Part shown: piece after piece, positions 34,121-42,669 of the stretch
Layout: the number at the start of each line of letters is the position of its first letter
Position numbering within the stretch: the stretch's first letter is position 1
Origin: Oscillospiraceae bacterium
GTDB taxonomy: Bacteria; Bacillota; Clostridia; Oscillospirales; Oscillospiraceae
DNA length: 64,000 bases
Assembly (NCBI GenBank): GCA_017540565.1
Contig: JAFYAU010000032.1
Location: forward strand, 1-64,000
Direction: 5' to 3'
The notes under the pieces: generated by a model
Told to the model about the DNA's origin: nothing
What the model saw: only the letters and a program-made list of their open reading frames with translations
Databases searched by the model: none
Position numbers and translations under genes: made by a program

Positions 34121-34834
34121 ATGATGGAAGGCTTTCTCGGGGAGCGCCATCTGGTCTCCCTTGGCATATATTTCGCCTTCGCGTTCCTCCTGTATCTCTT
34201 TCTGAGGAAACGTTCCGTCCGTGTCAGGAGGACGGTCCTCGGCATTCTCTCCTTCGCGGGACTGCCGGCGCTCGTGTGGTATCCGCTGGCCTGCGGGGAT
34301 CTTCTGCGTTTCCTTCCCCTGGAGCTGTGCTCCTTTACGGCTCTTCTTCTTCCCGCAGCCGTGCTGACGGGGGACCGGAAGCTGAACAACGTACTGCTGC
34401 TGTGGTCGTTCGGATCCTTCTGCGCGATCCTCCTCAATCCGCTGGAGACGGCCTGGTCCCCGGGAGACACGGAGTTCTGGATGTTCTACGCGCCGCACGC
34501 GGCCGAAGCCGCCGTGCCGCCGCTGATGTTCGCGCTGGGACTCGCGGAAAAGGATCCGCGGTGCATCCCCGTCTCCGTCGGAAGCACCTTCGCGGCGTAC
34601 ACCTTTTCCCACGCGTGCAACCGGCTCATCAACGCCTTTTACGCCCGCACTGGCTCCCCGTACCGCGTGAACTACATGTTCGCTGAACGGCCCAAGAATC
34701 CCGTCCTCGACGCCTGCTGGCGCCTGGTGCCGGTGCCGTATCTGTACGCCCTCGTGCTTCTGCCCGGCGTCGTCCTGCTTCTCCTGCTCCTCTATCTTCC
34801 TCAGATCGCGGGAAAGAAACGGAAGAACTGGTAG
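34121..34834 (+). CDS. YwaF/TIGR02206-like integral membrane protein
   Basis: 237 residues with about seven membrane helices. The block LPLELCSFTALLLPAAVLTG and the following LLLWSFGSFCAIL pattern match the YwaF (TMEM164-like) family of Firmicutes, of unknown function. The conserved HACNRLINAFY region is also present. AAAGGAGGA lies 8 bp before the ATG at 34121. The gene stands alone after a terminator. Confidence 0.75.
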   Translation: MMEGFLGERHLVSLGIYFAFAFLLYLFLRKRSVRVRRTVLGILSFAGLPALVWYPLACGDLLRFLPLELCSFTALLLPAAVLTGDRKLNNVLLLWSFGSFCAILLNPLETAWSPGDTEFWMFYAPHAAEAAVPPLMFALGLAEKDPRCIPVSVGSTFAAYTFSHACNRLINAFYARTGSPYRVNYMFAERPKNPVLDACWRLVPVPYLYALVLLPGVVLLLLLLYLPQIAGKKRKNW

Positions 34835-34903
34835 GCGGAACGGCCGTTTTGTGATACAATGGTCGCGCCCGCGTTCGAAGGACGCGGCGGAAGGAGAGCC
34901 GGT

Positions 34904-35752
34904 ATGATACAGGATATCTCGCCGAAGATTTTTCACAACGAATATGATCCCGGGGCGGTCCCCGCGGCGGGAGACCGCTTCATTTTCCTCATCGGCGGCC
35001 GACTGAGCGTGAGGATCGACAGGGAACGGGGAACGGCGGAGATCCCGCGCGCGGACGAGGTGTCCTTCGCCGCGGACGAGCCGGTCTATCTGTTCTCCGT
35101 CGACGGGACGGGATATTACACGGTCCTCGGCGCCGGAGAGGAAAGGATCCCCGCGGGATACGGGCTGCACGGCTTCCGTGAGCTGTTTATGACCCGGCTG
35201 GAGCCGAAGAGCGACGTATTCGCCCTGTTCACGGCCTTCCATCTGATCGAATGGTACGACGGCAGCCGGTTCTGCGGCCGGTGCGGAAAACCGATGCTCC
35301 GCGATGGACGGGAGCGCGCCATGACGTGCTCCGCCTGCGGGAACAGGGTATATCCGCGGCTGAATCCGGCCGTCATCGTCGGCGTGCGAAACGGGAGCAG
35401 GCTCCTGGTCACAAGATACCGGGAAGGGCCGTCGCCCAACGCCCTGATTGCAGGCTTCACGGAGATCGGGGAGACGGTGGAGCAGACGGTGCGCCGCGAG
35501 GTCATGGAGGAAGTCGGACTCCGGGTCAGGAACATCCGCTACTACAAGTCCCAGCCTTGGGGCATCGCACAGGACATCCTGATGGGCTTCTTCTGCGAGG
35601 TGGACGGCCCGGACGAGATCCGGAGGGACGATTCGGAGCTGAAGTACGCGGCCTGGGTCACACCGGAGGAGCTCGAGCTCCAGCCGGCCGACTACAGCCT
35701 GACCAACGAGATGATGTCCCTGTTCAAGCGGGGAGAACTGCCGGAGATATGA
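34904..35752 (+). CDS. nudC: NAD+ diphosphatase / NAD-RNA decapping hydrolase
   Basis: 282 residues. The NudC order is complete: an N-terminal domain; a four-Cys zinc ribbon (CGRCGKP and CSACGN) near residues 128-150; the Nudix box GFTEIGETVEQTVRREVMEE; and the downstream SQPWGIAQDILMGFF, which is the NudC-specific signature. It splits NAD(H) to NMN(H) and AMP and removes NAD caps from RNA. Start ATG 34904, with GGAAGGAGAG upstream. The acetyltransferase gene follows at 14 bp. Confidence 0.92.
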   Translation: MIQDISPKIFHNEYDPGAVPAAGDRFIFLIGGRLSVRIDRERGTAEIPRADEVSFAADEPVYLFSVDGTGYYTVLGAGEERIPAGYGLHGFRELFMTRLEPKSDVFALFTAFHLIEWYDGSRFCGRCGKPMLRDGRERAMTCSACGNRVYPRLNPAVIVGVRNGSRLLVTRYREGPSPNALIAGFTEIGETVEQTVRREVMEEVGLRVRNIRYYKSQPWGIAQDILMGFFCEVDGPDEIRRDDSELKYAAWVTPEELELQPADYSLTNEMMSLFKRGELPEI

Positions 35753-35766
35753 AAGGGGAGAGCGGC

Positions 35767-36249
35767 ATGGACATTCGCAGGGCGAAGGAAAAGGATATGG
35801 ACAAGGTCATGGAACTGCTGTCGCAGGTGCTGGAGATCCATGCGGCCATCCGGCCCGACATCTTCATTCCCGGCACGACGAAATATACGCGGGAGGAGCT
35901 GCTGGACATCTTCGCCGATAACGAAAGGCCCGTCTACGTGGCAGTGGACGGGGACGATTCCGTGATCGGATACGCGTTCTGCCAGGTGAAGAGCCAGCCC
36001 TTTTCGAACAACATGATCCAGTTCCGCTCCCTGTTCATCGACGATCTCTGCGTCGACGCCTCCGCGCGCGGAAGGCATGTGGGACAGGCGCTGTTCGAAC
36101 ACGTGAAGGACGAGGCCCGCCGCATGGGCTGCTACGAAGTCACGCTGAACGTGTGGGAGGGCAACGAGGCCAGGTCCTTCTATGAAAAACTGGGAATGAA
36201 GGTCAAGGAGTCCCAGATGGAATTCATCCTGGGACCGTCCGGATCGTGA
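35767..36249 (+). CDS. GNAT family acetyltransferase
   Basis: 160 residues, a single GNAT domain. The acetyl-CoA loop is DASARGRHVGQALFEHV, and the closing WEGNEARSFYEKLGMKV is typical. The family places an acetyl group on an amine of a small molecule or protein; the substrate is unknown. I start it at the ATG at 35767, preceded by AAGGGGAG. An in-frame ATG overlapping the nudC stop (35749) would add six residues. Confidence 0.85.
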   Translation: MDIRRAKEKDMDKVMELLSQVLEIHAAIRPDIFIPGTTKYTREELLDIFADNERPVYVAVDGDDSVIGYAFCQVKSQPFSNNMIQFRSLFIDDLCVDASARGRHVGQALFEHVKDEARRMGCYEVTLNVWEGNEARSFYEKLGMKVKESQMEFILGPSGS

Positions 36250-36273
36250 GTAATACAGCGGGAGGATATCACA

Positions 36274-36756
36274 ATGCTTGAGGACAAGAGAAAAGACTAC
36301 ATCTCCTGGGACGAGTACTTCATGGGCATCGCGACGCTGTCCGCGCTGCGCTCCAAGGACCCCAACACGCAAGTCGGGGCCTGCATCGTCAGTCCGGAAC
36401 ACAAGATCCTTTCCATGGGATACAACGGGTTTCCCATCGGATGCTCCGACGACGAGTTCACCTGGAGCCGGGAGGGAGAGGACAACAAGTACCTCTACAC
36501 CACCCACAGCGAGCTCAACGCCATCCTCAACTACCGCGGCGGAAGCCTGGACGGCACGACCATTTACGTGACGCTCTTCCCGTGCAACGAGTGCGCCAAG
36601 GCCATCATCCAGTCGGGAATCCGGGAGGTCGTATATGCGTGCGACAAGTATGCGGACACGACCAGCGTGGCGGCCTCCAAGCGCATGCTGCGCACGGCGG
36701 GCGTCGTCCTCCGCGAATACGTGCCCGCGGGCCGCACCGTGACGCTGGAGCTGTGA
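36274..36756 (+). CDS. dCMP deaminase
   Basis: 160 residues with the zinc-dependent deaminase motifs HSELNAI (His ligand and catalytic Glu) and PCNECAK (two Cys ligands). SKDPNTQVGACIV and MGYNGFP are hallmarks of the dCMP deaminase/ComEB branch. It converts dCMP to dUMP on the way to dTMP. GGGAGGATATC lies before the ATG. It is the middle gene of a same-strand set with nudC and two other small genes. Confidence 0.92.
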   Translation: MLEDKRKDYISWDEYFMGIATLSALRSKDPNTQVGACIVSPEHKILSMGYNGFPIGCSDDEFTWSREGEDNKYLYTTHSELNAILNYRGGSLDGTTIYVTLFPCNECAKAIIQSGIREVVYACDKYADTTSVAASKRMLRTAGVVLREYVPAGRTVTLEL

Positions 36757-36762
36757 GACGGC

Positions 36763-37392
36763 ATGGAAACTGTTGATGCGGAGAGGGAATCCCTCCTGAA
36801 CAGGATCCGGGAGCATGAGCCTGCCGTCATAGACGACGACAGGAAGTTCCACTGCGCCGTCTGCATCCCCATGATCCGGACGGACACCGGCTATGACATC
36901 CTGTTCGAGGTGCGGTCCGGGAAGATCCCCGCGCAGCCGGGAGACGTCTGCCTGCCTGGAGGCGCGACGGAGCCCGGGGAGACCCCACTCCAGACGGCTA
37001 TGAGAGAGACCTGCGAGGAGCTCCTTCTGCGGCCGGACCAGCTGATACCCGTTGGTCCCGCGGATGTGCTGAGGGAGGGCGACGTCGTCCTGCGGCCCTA
37101 CGCCGCGCTCCTGTCGGATTACTCCGGTTCCTTCAGCCGGCAGGAGGTGGCGGAGGTCTTCCGCGTGCCTCTGGATTTCTTCCTGACCACCGAGCCCGAG
37201 GTCTACACCTTCCCAATGAGCTACGAGCTGCCGGAGAATTTCCCGTTCCACCGCATCGTCGGAGGCAGGGACTATGCGTGGAGGCAGACCATCCACGAGG
37301 CGCTCTTCTACGAGTACGAAGGAAGGACCATATGGGGCTTTACCGCGCGGGTGATGCGCGCGTTCGCCGCGATGCTCACGCGTCGGGAATGA
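36763..37392 (+). CDS. Nudix hydrolase, CoA pyrophosphatase-like
   Basis: 209 residues. It has CLPGGATEPGETPLQTAMRE followed by TCEELLL, the Nudix box with the upstream LPGG and downstream extension of the UPF0035/NudL group, which cuts CoA to 3',5'-ADP and phosphopantetheine. The spacing from the dCMP deaminase stop is only 6 bp. The CoA substrate is inferred from the family. No signal peptide. Confidence 0.84.
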   Translation: METVDAERESLLNRIREHEPAVIDDDRKFHCAVCIPMIRTDTGYDILFEVRSGKIPAQPGDVCLPGGATEPGETPLQTAMRETCEELLLRPDQLIPVGPADVLREGDVVLRPYAALLSDYSGSFSRQEVAEVFRVPLDFFLTTEPEVYTFPMSYELPENFPFHRIVGGRDYAWRQTIHEALFYEYEGRTIWGFTARVMRAFAAMLTRRE

Positions 37393-37423
37393 CGTTCCCG
37401 CGGTCTCAAACAGGAGGTACGGT

Positions 37424-37777
37424 ATGATCACATTCATCTGCTATCCGAAATGCTCCACCTGCGGAAAGGCCGAAACGTGGCTGCGGGAGCACGGCATCGG
37501 ATATAATACAAGGAACATAAAGGTGGACCGACCGTCCGCCGCTGAGATCGGGAAGTGGCAGGAACGGTCCGGCCTCCCGCTGAGGCGCTTCTTCAACACG
37601 AGCGGACTGCTGTACCGGCAGATGAAGCTGAGCGACAGGCTCGGGGACATGGGCCGGGACGAGCAGCTGGCTCTGCTCGGGAGCGACGGTATGCTCGTAA
37701 AGCGGCCGATCCTTATCGCCGGTGACCGCGTGCTCGTGGGGTTCCGCGAGAAGGAATGGGAAGAGACACTGCTGTAA
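37424..37777 (+). CDS. Spx/ArsC-family thioredoxin-fold protein
   Basis: 117 residues. CSTCGKAETWL near residue 10 gives the CxxC redox pair. LPLRRFFNTSGLLYR and VKRPILI (the cis-Pro region) are family landmarks. This group covers arsenate-reductase-like YffB/MgsR/Spx proteins. The CxxC pair suggests redox sensing or reductase activity. No ars gene is close by, so I give no function beyond the fold. AGGAGG precedes the ATG. Confidence 0.8.
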   Translation: MITFICYPKCSTCGKAETWLREHGIGYNTRNIKVDRPSAAEIGKWQERSGLPLRRFFNTSGLLYRQMKLSDRLGDMGRDEQLALLGSDGMLVKRPILIAGDRVLVGFREKEWEETLL

Positions 37778-37795
37778 AAGAAAGAATAAACAGAG

Positions 37796-37826
37796 AAACT
37801 GCGGAGCCTTCACGGCTCCGCAGTTT
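37796..37826. terminator. Bidirectional terminator
   Basis: AAACTGCGGAGCC (37796-37808) pairs perfectly with GGCTCCGCAGTTT (37814-37826) between convergent genes. Confidence 0.9.
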
Positions 37827-37840
37827 CCGTTTCCGGGGGA

Positions 37841-38848
37841 TCACAGGGAGGACGTTCCGAACACCCTGCGGTTGTACCGGTCGATCTCGTCGATAATGAC
37901 AGGCTCCACGTGTGGATACAGGGAGCCGGGGCCGCCGTAGGTCATGCCGGGCCAGAAGCCCTTCAGATGACCGTACTCCTCGCAGGCGCGCCGCGTCTCC
38001 GCGCGGATATCCTCCTCCGTGGCGTCGGGACGGTCGATGACGGAATCGATGCCGCCCATCAGGAGCATGCGGTCCCCGACGGACTCGCTCAGCGAGCGGA
38101 TGTCGTTCGTCGGGAGAACGCCCTGCCAGATGTCCACGCCGATGTCCGCCATGTCCGCTGCCAGGGGTTCCATGTACGAGTCGCCGTGGTGCATGACGAT
38201 GACCCCGTTTCCGTGCAGATAGTCGTACAGGCGTCGGTAGGGCTCCCGGAAGAACTCCCGCCACACGTCGGCGGAGAAGAACAGGGAGGTCCTGGACCCC
38301 CAGTCGTCGTGGGAGCAGATGACGTCCGGATGCAGATGCTCCACGATGAGCTTCATGTACTCCAGCCGGTATTCGCAGATGGCGTCGATCAGCTCGTGCA
38401 TGGCCTCCGGCTCTATGAGAAAGTTCATGAGCGTGTCCTCGAAGGTCATCAGCATGTGGAGCTGCTCGAAGATGCCCGTGCCCATGACCGTCATGGTGAG
38501 ATAGCGTTCCCTGTCGACGGCGTCGCGGGCGGCGACGGCTTCCTCCCAGCCGTCGGAGCAGGCGGCGCGCAGGTCCGGCACCTTCACGAAGTCCCGCCAG
38601 CGGGAGACGTCCTTCACGACCTGGTTCTCCGCCGTGACGAAGGGGACCGCGGCGGGCGCGTCCTCGGGGAAGAGGATCAGGGTCCCCCAGCGGTCGTACG
38701 AGTCCGTGCCGCGGATGCGGTTCCCCCGGACGTACCGGAAGACGGGATCTCCCGGAATGCCGCGCAGCATCGTAAAGCAGTTGTTCAGATACTCCGGCTT
38801 TCCGCCGGGCTTCAGGGATTCCAGCAGGTTCTCTCTGGGAGTCAGCAT
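37841..38848 (-). CDS. Uroporphyrinogen decarboxylase (URO-D) family protein
   Basis: 335 residues with the URO-D/MtaA-type barrel pattern (FRYVRGNR, HDDWGSRTSLFF, VIVMHHGDSYMEP, MGGIDSVIDR, GPGSLYPHV). In anaerobes most such stand-alone genes encode corrinoid-dependent methyltransferase-like or uncharacterised enzymes and not the haem-pathway enzyme. No haem gene or corrinoid protein is adjacent, so the substrate is open. AAGGAGGA precedes the ATG at 38848, and it has its own promoter. Confidence 0.85.
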   Translation of the reverse strand: MLTPRENLLESLKPGGKPEYLNNCFTMLRGIPGDPVFRYVRGNRIRGTDSYDRWGTLILFPEDAPAAVPFVTAENQVVKDVSRWRDFVKVPDLRAACSDGWEEAVAARDAVDRERYLTMTVMGTGIFEQLHMLMTFEDTLMNFLIEPEAMHELIDAICEYRLEYMKLIVEHLHPDVICSHDDWGSRTSLFFSADVWREFFREPYRRLYDYLHGNGVIVMHHGDSYMEPLAADMADIGVDIWQGVLPTNDIRSLSESVGDRMLLMGGIDSVIDRPDATEEDIRAETRRACEEYGHLKGFWPGMTYGGPGSLYPHVEPVIIDEIDRYNRRVFGTSSL

Positions 38849-38893
38849 GGGGATTCCTCCTTGCGTTCCGTAATCTTGCTCTTTGATAACTCC

Positions 38894-38922
38894 ATTATAC
38901 ACGGGAAATGCCCTGCGTACAA
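38894..38922 (-). promoter_or_regulatory. Promoter of the URO-D-like gene
   Basis: On the minus strand TTGTAC (38922-38917), 17 bp and TATAAT (38899-38894). The 310-base gap 38849-39158 contains this promoter, a divergent one for the NRAMP gene, and A/T-rich DNA in between. Confidence 0.6.
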
Positions 38923-39059
38923 TACGCGGACATGCGGCGGCCCTGGGCCCGCGGGGCGATGAATATGTTTCCGGAGGGCAGGAACGATGCAATTATTTCC
39001 GAATTATGGCACGGCTGCGAATATTTTTCGGCAAAATTTGAAAGCCGGTCATATTTTTG

Positions 39060-39088
39060 TTGCAAAACGCCGTCCTGTGTGTTAACAT
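39060..39088 (+). promoter_or_regulatory. Possible promoter of the NRAMP-like gene
   Basis: TTGCAA (39060-39065), 17 bp and TAACAT (39083-39088); 4 of 6 matches in each box. Confidence 0.5.
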
Positions 39089-39158
39089 AAATTCAATTTT
39101 GAAGCGGCCCCTGCCGCGGAGGAAGAGAGACAGAGAAATACACGAAAGGATGAGAGTT

Positions 39159-40376
39159 TTGAGCAACAACAAGAAATCCAAAGTTGCCGGAGCAGGCGCG
39201 CTCCTTGGCGCCGCGTTCCTGATGGGAACGTCCGCGATCGGACCCGGCTTCCTTACCCAGACCGCAAAATTCACGGGCGACTATCAGGCGAGCTTCGGCT
39301 TCGTCATCCTGGCCACCATCGTTCTTGCGGTCATCGCCCAGGTCAACATCTGGCGCGTGCTCTGTGTGTCCGGCCTGCGCGGCCAGGACGCGGCGAACAA
39401 GCTCCTTCCCGGCCTCGGCTACTTCGTGGCCTTCATGGTCATCCTGGGCGGCCTCGTGTTCAATATCGGCAACGTCGGCGGCGGCGCGCTGGGCTTCAAT
39501 ACGCTGCTCGGCCTTCCCACCTGGCTCGGATATATCCTGGCCGGCGGCCTCGCCATCGTGGTCTTCCTGGTCAAGAACGCGAAAAAGGCCATGGACACCG
39601 TCACCAAGGTGCTCGGCGGCATCATGATCGTCGTCATCTTCATCGTCATCTGCGTCGTCAAGCCGCCCATCGGCTCCGCCATCAAGAACACCTTCGTTCC
39701 TGAGACTGGGTACATGAAGCTCGGCACCGCCATCATCACGCTGCTCGGCGGCACCGTCGGCGGCTATATCACGTTCTCCGGCGCCCACCGCCTGATCGAC
39801 GGCGGCATCACCGGCAAGAACCGCCTGAAGGACATCAACAAGAGCTCCGTCACCGGCATCGCCATCGCGACGGTCGTCCGCATCCTGTTGTTCCTCGCCA
39901 TCCTCGGCGTGGTCGTGAAGGGTGCGACTCTCGACGCGGGCAACCCCGCGGCCGACGCGTTCCGGCAGGGAGCCGGAGAGATCGGCTACCGCTTCGCCGG
40001 CCTGGTCCTGCTGTGCGCGGCCATCACGTCCATCATCGGAGCGGCCTACACCTCCGTTTCCTTCATGAAGACGTTCCATCCCTTCATCGCGAAGAACGAG
40101 AACTGGTTCGTGATCGGCTTCATCACTGTATCCACGCTGATCATGCTGATCCTCGGCAACCCCGCGGCCCTTCTCGTCATCGCCGGCGCATTCAACGGCC
40201 TGATCCTTCCCATCACGCTGGCCGTCTGCCTGATCGTGGCAAAGATGAAGAAGATCATGGGTCAGGATTACTCGCACCCCTGGGTGCTCTGGATCCTCGG
40301 CTGGATCGTCGTGGCCATCTCCGCCTATCTCGGCGTGACCACCTTCATCAGCAACGTCGGAAAACTGATCGGCTGA
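39159..40376 (+). CDS. NRAMP-family transporter (YcsG-like)
   Basis: 405 residues with about eleven membrane helices. It is related to NRAMP metal carriers, but the first-helix metal motif DPGN is replaced by AIGPGFLTQT. In Bacillus the NRAMP-like ycsG lies beside the 5-oxoprolinase gene ycsF/pxpA, and the same neighbourhood is found here. Uptake of 5-oxoproline or a related compound is therefore a reasonable guess, not shown. I prefer the TTG at 39159 as start, with GAAAGGA 8 bp ahead; the ATG at 39150 overlaps that Shine-Dalgarno. A terminator-like hairpin separates it from pxpB. Confidence 0.85.
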   Translation: MSNNKKSKVAGAGALLGAAFLMGTSAIGPGFLTQTAKFTGDYQASFGFVILATIVLAVIAQVNIWRVLCVSGLRGQDAANKLLPGLGYFVAFMVILGGLVFNIGNVGGGALGFNTLLGLPTWLGYILAGGLAIVVFLVKNAKKAMDTVTKVLGGIMIVVIFIVICVVKPPIGSAIKNTFVPETGYMKLGTAIITLLGGTVGGYITFSGAHRLIDGGITGKNRLKDINKSSVTGIAIATVVRILLFLAILGVVVKGATLDAGNPAADAFRQGAGEIGYRFAGLVLLCAAITSIIGAAYTSVSFMKTFHPFIAKNENWFVIGFITVSTLIMLILGNPAALLVIAGAFNGLILPITLAVCLIVAKMKKIMGQDYSHPWVLWILGWIVVAISAYLGVTTFISNVGKLIG

Positions 40377-40387
40377 TCCGTCCGTAC

Positions 40388-40420
40388 AAAGCGCAGCATC
40401 GTGTACGGTGCTGCGCTTTT
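40388..40420 (+). terminator. Terminator between the NRAMP-like gene and pxpB
   Basis: AAAGCGCAGCA (40388-40398) pairs with TGCTGCGCTTT (40409-40419), followed by T and CTTT. The pxp genes may depend on partial read-through or an unseen promoter. Confidence 0.82.
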
Positions 40421-40455
40421 CTTTCACCGTGACAAGAGCAAGGCAGGAGGAAGTT

Positions 40456-41184
40456 ATGCAGAGACCGAAAATACTGGTGGCCGGCGACTCCTCCGTCCTG
40501 ATCGAGTTCGGAAACGAGATCAGGCCGGAGACGAACCGCAGGATCGCGGCCACCGTCCAGCTCATAAGGGAACAGCAGATCGAAGGGATCGTGGACATGA
40601 TCCCGACGTACTGCGCCCTGCTCATCAACTACGATCCCCGCGTGATCCTTTACGATCCGCTGGTGAAGCGCCTTCAGAGCCTTCTGAAGATCGAAGTATC
40701 CGCCGGAGAGGAGAAAAAAAGGATCTATGAGATCCCCGTATGCTACGGGGGAAAATACGGCCCGGACATGGACATCATCGCGAAACATGCCGGGCTCACG
40801 GAGGAGGAAGTGATCCGGATCCACTCCTCCAGGGACTATCTGATCTACATGCTGGGCTTTCTTCCCGGCTTCACGTACCTGGGCGGCCTGGACGAACGGA
40901 TCCACACGCCGCGCCTGCAGACGCCCCGCGTCCGCATCGAGGCCGGGAGCGTCGGCATCGGAGGCTCCCAGACGGGCATCTACCCGCTGGATTCCCCCGG
41001 CGGCTGGAACCTGATGGGGAAGACCCCCGTGAAGACCTACGATCCGGACCGGGAGGTCCCCATCCTTGTGGAGGCGGGAGAGTACATCCGGTTCGTTCCC
41101 GTGACCGAGCAGGAGTACCTGAGGATCGAGGAAGAAGTCAGGAACGGGACCTATCAGGTCACGATCCACGAGGAGGAGGCGTGA
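40456..41184 (+). CDS. pxpB: 5-oxoprolinase subunit PxpB (KipI-like)
   Basis: 242 residues of the KipI/AHS1 family. Landmarks are IPVCYGGKYGPD, MLGFLPGFTYLGGL, VGIGGSQTGIYPLDSPGGWN and the late FVPVTEQEY. In E. coli PxpABC is an ATP-dependent 5-oxoprolinase that opens pyroglutamate to glutamate; PxpB and PxpC are its allophanate-hydrolase-like subunits. GGCAGGAGG precedes the ATG. pxpC starts one base after its stop. Confidence 0.93.
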   Translation: MQRPKILVAGDSSVLIEFGNEIRPETNRRIAATVQLIREQQIEGIVDMIPTYCALLINYDPRVILYDPLVKRLQSLLKIEVSAGEEKKRIYEIPVCYGGKYGPDMDIIAKHAGLTEEEVIRIHSSRDYLIYMLGFLPGFTYLGGLDERIHTPRLQTPRVRIEAGSVGIGGSQTGIYPLDSPGGWNLMGKTPVKTYDPDREVPILVEAGEYIRFVPVTEQEYLRIEEEVRNGTYQVTIHEEEA

Positions 41185-41185
41185 T

Positions 41186-42190
41186 ATGGGGATCCGAGTA
41201 CTGAAACCGGGCATGCTGACGACCGTCCAGGATCTCGGCCGCACCGGATATCAGAGCCAGGGGTTCAGCGTCGCGGGCGTCATGGATGTACGCTCCTTCA
41301 AGATTGCGAATCTTCTCGTGGACAATCCGGAGAACGAGCCCGTCCTGGAGTTTACGCTGATCGGGCCCACGCTGGAGTTCACGTCGGATACCATCATCGC
41401 CATCACCGGCGGCGATTTCAATCCGACGATCAACGGGGAGCCGGCTCCGATGTATACGGCGATCTACATGCACAAGGGAGATATCCTGAAATTCGGCAGC
41501 GCCGTGACCGGAAGCCGCGGATACATCTCCTTTTCCAGCTACCTGAAGGTGCCCACGGTGATGGGAAGCCGCTGCACGAACATGAAGAGCTCCATCGGCG
41601 GATTCAAGGGAAGAAAGCTGCAGGCCGACGACTACATCATGTTCCGCATCAAGAGGCGCTATCTGCCGTTCTTCCTGTCGCGCACGCTGAAGCCCGACGA
41701 GATGGATCAGGAGCAGGTGACGCTCCGCGTCGTGATGGGTCCGCAGGACCACATGTTCACGAAGCAGGGGATCCAGACGTTCCTGAACAGCGCTTATACG
41801 GTGACCAACGAGTTCGACCGCATGGGCTGCCGCCTCGACGGCCCGTTCATCGCGTCGAAGAGCGGTTCGGACATCATCTCCGATGGCATCTGCTTCGGCT
41901 CCGTGCAGGTGCCGAGCCACGGAAAGCCGATCATCCTGCTGGCCGACCGGCAGACCACAGGAGGCTACGCGAAGATCGCCACCGTCGCCTCGGTGGACAT
42001 CCCGAAGCTCGTGCAGCGCAAGACGGACAACAAGGTCCGTTTCAAGGCGATCACGGTCTATGAAGCGCAGAAGCTGCTTCTGGACGAGATGGCCGAATTC
42101 GACGAGATGAGAAAGACGATACACAGGCCCTGCCGGGAGGTCCTCGAATGCCGTCTGACGGCAAAGAGGATCCGCAGCCTGTTTGAATGA
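41186..42190 (+). CDS. pxpC: 5-oxoprolinase subunit PxpC (biotin-dependent carboxyltransferase family)
   Basis: 334 residues of the KipA/AHS2 family: VLKPGMLTTVQDLGRTGYQS at the start, VLEFTLIGPTLEF, SRGYISF and LLADRQTTGGYAKIA. This family also includes the carboxyltransferase-like part of urea carboxylase, which explains its usual product name. It partners PxpB directly (1-bp gap). The biotin carrier and biotin carboxylase genes that follow in the same operon fit that ancestry. Confidence 0.93.
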   Translation: MGIRVLKPGMLTTVQDLGRTGYQSQGFSVAGVMDVRSFKIANLLVDNPENEPVLEFTLIGPTLEFTSDTIIAITGGDFNPTINGEPAPMYTAIYMHKGDILKFGSAVTGSRGYISFSSYLKVPTVMGSRCTNMKSSIGGFKGRKLQADDYIMFRIKRRYLPFFLSRTLKPDEMDQEQVTLRVVMGPQDHMFTKQGIQTFLNSAYTVTNEFDRMGCRLDGPFIASKSGSDIISDGICFGSVQVPSHGKPIILLADRQTTGGYAKIATVASVDIPKLVQRKTDNKVRFKAITVYEAQKLLLDEMAEFDEMRKTIHRPCREVLECRLTAKRIRSLFE

Positions 42191-42203
42191 AGGAGGACGC
42201 AAC

Positions 42204-42647
42204 GTGGATATTTCTACCATTGAGCAGCTGATCAAAGTCATTGAGAATTCCGGGGTGAAGGAGTTTTCCTACAAGGATGAAGAGATGGAGGTCTCCATCA
42301 GCACGCTCGATCATCCGCCCGTGATCGCTCCGGCTTCCGGACCGGCCTACGTGGCGCAGCCCGCGGCTCCGGCGGCGCAGGCGGCGGATGAACCGAAGGG
42401 GGACGAGGAGGAGTACATCACTTCGCCCATCGTCGCCACCTTCTATTCCGCGGCGGCGCCGGACGTTCCGGCCTACGTGCGCGTCGGCGACCGCGTGAAG
42501 GCGGGCGAGACCGTCTGCATCCTGGAAGCGATGAAGCTGATGAACGAGATCGCGGCGGAGTTCGACTGCGAGATCGAGGCCATCCTTGTGAGCAACGAGC
42601 AGCACGTGGAATACGGCCAGCCCCTGTTCCGCGTGAAACGGCTGTGA
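42204..42647 (+). CDS. accB: Biotin carboxyl carrier protein
   Basis: 147 residues. The biotin-attachment motif EAMKLMNEI is in the C-terminal barrel (near residue 112). A short N-terminal domain and an Ala/Pro-rich linker (PAAPAAQAA) precede it, as in AccB. I start it at the GTG at 42204 with AAGGAGG 8 bp upstream. It lies 13 bp after pxpC and ahead of accC. No carboxyltransferase accA/accD genes are near, so it likely serves the Pxp complex. Confidence 0.92.
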   Translation: MDISTIEQLIKVIENSGVKEFSYKDEEMEVSISTLDHPPVIAPASGPAYVAQPAAPAAQAADEPKGDEEEYITSPIVATFYSAAAPDVPAYVRVGDRVKAGETVCILEAMKLMNEIAAEFDCEIEAILVSNEQHVEYGQPLFRVKRL

Positions 42648-42669
42648 TCCCCGCGGGAGGTCTTCGGCA

